From Bryobacteraceae bacterium (GTDB lineage Bacteria; Acidobacteriota; Terriglobia; Bryobacterales; Bryobacteraceae): 7,731 nt of DNA. The position numbers and the translations under genes are program-made. Numbering within the stretch: position 1 is the first letter of the stretch; the number at the start of each line of letters is the position of its first letter. The notes under the pieces are model-generated. The model was not told the DNA's origin, did not search any database, and was given only the letters and a program-made list of their open reading frames with translations. Positions 6,571-7,731 of the stretch are shown in pieces. Location: contig JASHWA010000589.1 in assembly GCA_030044325.1 (NCBI GenBank), forward strand, positions 1 to 7,731, given 5' to 3'.

Positions 6571-6858
6571 ATGCGGTACACGAGCGATCACGACGGGAAA
6601 TCGAAAACCGCCTCCGCCGTAAATCAGGATCATTATCCGGAACAGAACGAAGTCGAAAATCTGCGCTGGGATGTCGAAGACCTGCCCACGCATGACGAGA
6701 TCGCGCAGCGGGCGTACGAGCTATGGAAAGCGCACGGGTGCCCGGAGGGTTCGGCTGCAGAAGACTGGTTCGAAGCCGAAGAAGAGCTGCGCGCCGGAAT
6801 CGAATCGCGCGACGTGATCGAAAGCACGCTGGGGCACGCCGGTTCGGTGCAGCGCTGA
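6571..6858 (+). CDS. DUF2934 family small protein
   Basis: A 95-residue soluble, acidic protein with no signal peptide. Residues 39-73 match the DUF2934 signature: P-T-H-D-E-IAQRAYELW (44-52), then Gly56 and Pro58, then EDWFEAEEEL (64-73). This family is common in Acidobacteria and Proteobacteria and has no known biochemical function. The N-terminal 35 residues are polar and probably disordered. AGGAG (6559-6563) lies 7 bases before ATG 6571, a well-placed ribosome-binding site. The gene starts 20 bases after the TPR gene, so it is probably the last gene of the same transcript. Unlike its two upstream neighbours it should stay in the cytoplasm, so a direct partnership with them is not implied. 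Confidence 0.82.
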   Translation: MRYTSDHDGKSKTASAVNQDHYPEQNEVENLRWDVEDLPTHDEIAQRAYELWKAHGCPEGSAAEDWFEAEEELRAGIESRDVIESTLGHAGSVQR

Positions 6859-6859
6859 A

Positions 6860-6911
6860 CGGACGGCGGCCTTCAGTCCGCGTGTGGGCTTCAGCCACGC
6901 TGATCCGTCCG
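6860..6911. repeat. Composite palindrome in the convergent gap, REP-like
   Basis: Between the DUF2934 gene and the convergent transporter gene, CGGACGG (6860-6866) is the exact inverse complement of CCGTCCG (6905-6911). Inside lies a smaller inverted pair, GCGTG (6880-6884) and CACGC (6896-6900). Two related units, GGCCTTCAGTCCGCG (6868-6882) and GGGCTTCAGCCACGC (6886-6900), sit in tandem, each a decayed palindrome around CTTCAG. No T tract follows on either strand. It may end both transcripts by structure alone, or be a dispersed palindromic repeat. The rest of the gap to 6939 shows nothing else. Confidence 0.4.
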
Positions 6912-6939
6912 GCGCGCGAAGAATCGTCCGCCAGAACGC

Positions 6940-7731
6940 CTATTCCGGCAGCGCGCGGTCTTTGGTTTCTTCCGCCCACGGCAGCACCGCGAGGCCGACG
7001 AGAAACACCGCGCTCATCGTGATCCCCGCCAGACGTAGCGGCTCGGCGTGGCCCGCGTAGACGCGGCTGGTCAGCAAACCCAACCCAACAGGCCCGATCG
7101 CCGCGACGCCGCGGCCCACGTTGTAGCAGAACGATGTCCCCGTCGATCGCAGGCGCGTGGGAAACAGTTCGGGAAAATAAATCGCGTAGCCCGCGTACAG
7201 CGCGAGCTGAAAAAATCCCATCAGCGGGGGCATCCAGAAAACGTCGGCGAAGGAGTTCAGTTTCCAGAACAGAAACGCCGTCGCGAGCATCGCCGCAACG
7301 AACGCGATCGCGAACGCGAGCCTTCGGCTGGTGCGCTGCGTGAAATAAGTGAACGCGTAAACCCCGATAAAAGCACCCGAATTCTGCACCAGCGACGTGA
7401 TTCCCGTCCACATGGTCTTCTTTCCGGCGATCATCGATTCGGTCAATCCCTGCGCGCGAAAATACTTGTCGAGCACGCCGCTCAGCAGGTCGTAACTGAA
7501 ATATCCGATGCCCCACAACCCGACCACGCCCGCGAAGGCGAGCGTGAATCCGACCAGCGCGTTGCGCCGCCATCGCGGATCTTCGAACAATTCCGCCATC
7601 GAGCCCATCCGTTCATGCTCCGCCTTCGCGCGCCGCCACTGCTCCGGCTCCTTCAGCCGCCGCATGATGACAACGACAAGAAACGCCGGCAGCGCGCCGA
7701 TAATGAACATCACGCGCCAGGGGCTGACGAT
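6940..7731 (-). CDS. MFS transporter, C-terminal half (N-terminus beyond window edge)
   Basis: The frame is open from the window edge (7731) to the stop at 6940, showing 263 residues. The first residues read IVSPWRVMFIIGALPAF, typical of transmembrane helix 6 of metabolite:H+ symporters and not a true start. A charged cytoplasmic loop follows (RRLKEPEQWRRAKAEHER), then six further hydrophobic helices, giving the expected helices 7-12. The motif YFPELFPTRLRSTGTSFCYN lies in the loop before helix 11. A PELFPTRLRxTG sequence here is characteristic of sugar/organic-acid-type MFS carriers (sugar porter, AAHS and related groups). It should be an inner-membrane secondary transporter; the substrate cannot be told from this half. 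It converges on the DUF2934 gene and has no visible operon partner here. Confidence 0.9.
   Translation of the reverse strand: MVSPWRVMFIIGALPAFLVVVIMRRLKEPEQWRRAKAEHERMGSMAELFEDPRWRRNALVGFTLAFAGVVGLWGIGYFSYDLLSGVLDKYFRAQGLTESMIAGKKTMWTGITSLVQNSGAFIGVYAFTYFTQRTSRRLAFAIAFVAAMLATAFLFWKLNSFADVFWMPPLMGFFQLALYAGYAIYFPELFPTRLRSTGTSFCYNVGRGVAAIGPVGLGLLTSRVYAGHAEPLRLAGITMSAVFLVGLAVLPWAEETKDRALPE

Noticed and set aside
4529..7573. A minus-strand frame open for 1014 codons opposite the VPS10-like, TPR and DUF2934 genes
   Set aside because: Its composition is arginine-rich with no recognisable domain, and it lies antisense to well-supported genes and out of frame within the MFS gene. Long empty antisense frames are expected in GC-rich coding DNA.
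1..7731. A CRISPR array to accompany the Cas6-like gene
   Set aside because: I found no regularly spaced direct repeats of 24-40 bases by eye anywhere in the window.

Overview
The window looks like chromosomal DNA of a GC-rich member of the Acidobacteriota, most likely from the Solibacter/Bryobacter side of that phylum. This placement is inferred from gene content: a giant secreted Asp-box/VPS10-like protein with RGG-rich inserts, a small DUF2934 protein, a long ECF-like sigma factor of a kind common in that phylum, and a stand-alone Cas6-like protein. No rRNA, tRNA, insertion sequence, phage gene or CRISPR array is visible.

Layout. The left end (1-762, minus) is a sigma-70-family factor that runs off the edge. 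Positions 763-966 are intergenic: a leader with a palindromic Shine-Dalgarno region for the sigma factor, then two GC-rich hairpins, the second a textbook plus-strand terminator with no plus-strand protein gene ahead of it (a possible small RNA). Next is a minus-strand pair with a 17-base overlap: a Cas6 (RAMP) endoribonuclease homologue (2296-1559) followed by a KANL3/Tex30-like alpha/beta hydrolase (1575-967). An 84-bp divergent promoter region (2297-2380) separates this pair from three plus-strand genes: the 1101-residue exported VPS10/sortilin-like beta-propeller protein (2381-5686), an exported TPR protein (5726-6550) and a DUF2934 protein (6571-6858). A palindromic, convergent intergenic gap follows. 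The right end (7731-6940, minus) is the C-terminal half of an MFS transporter.

How the genes may work together. The propeller and TPR proteins both have Sec signal peptides and are 39 bases apart, so they are probably made together and may act outside the cytoplasm as a protein-interaction or glycan-binding pair; their substrate cannot be read from the sequence. The Cas6/hydrolase pair is the least ordinary part. Cas6 normally cuts CRISPR precursor RNA, but here it has no array or other cas gene in view, lacks a histidine in the N-terminal stretch where some characterised Cas6 enzymes carry the catalytic one, and its conserved C-terminal glycine motif doubles as the ribosome-binding site of the overlapping hydrolase gene.
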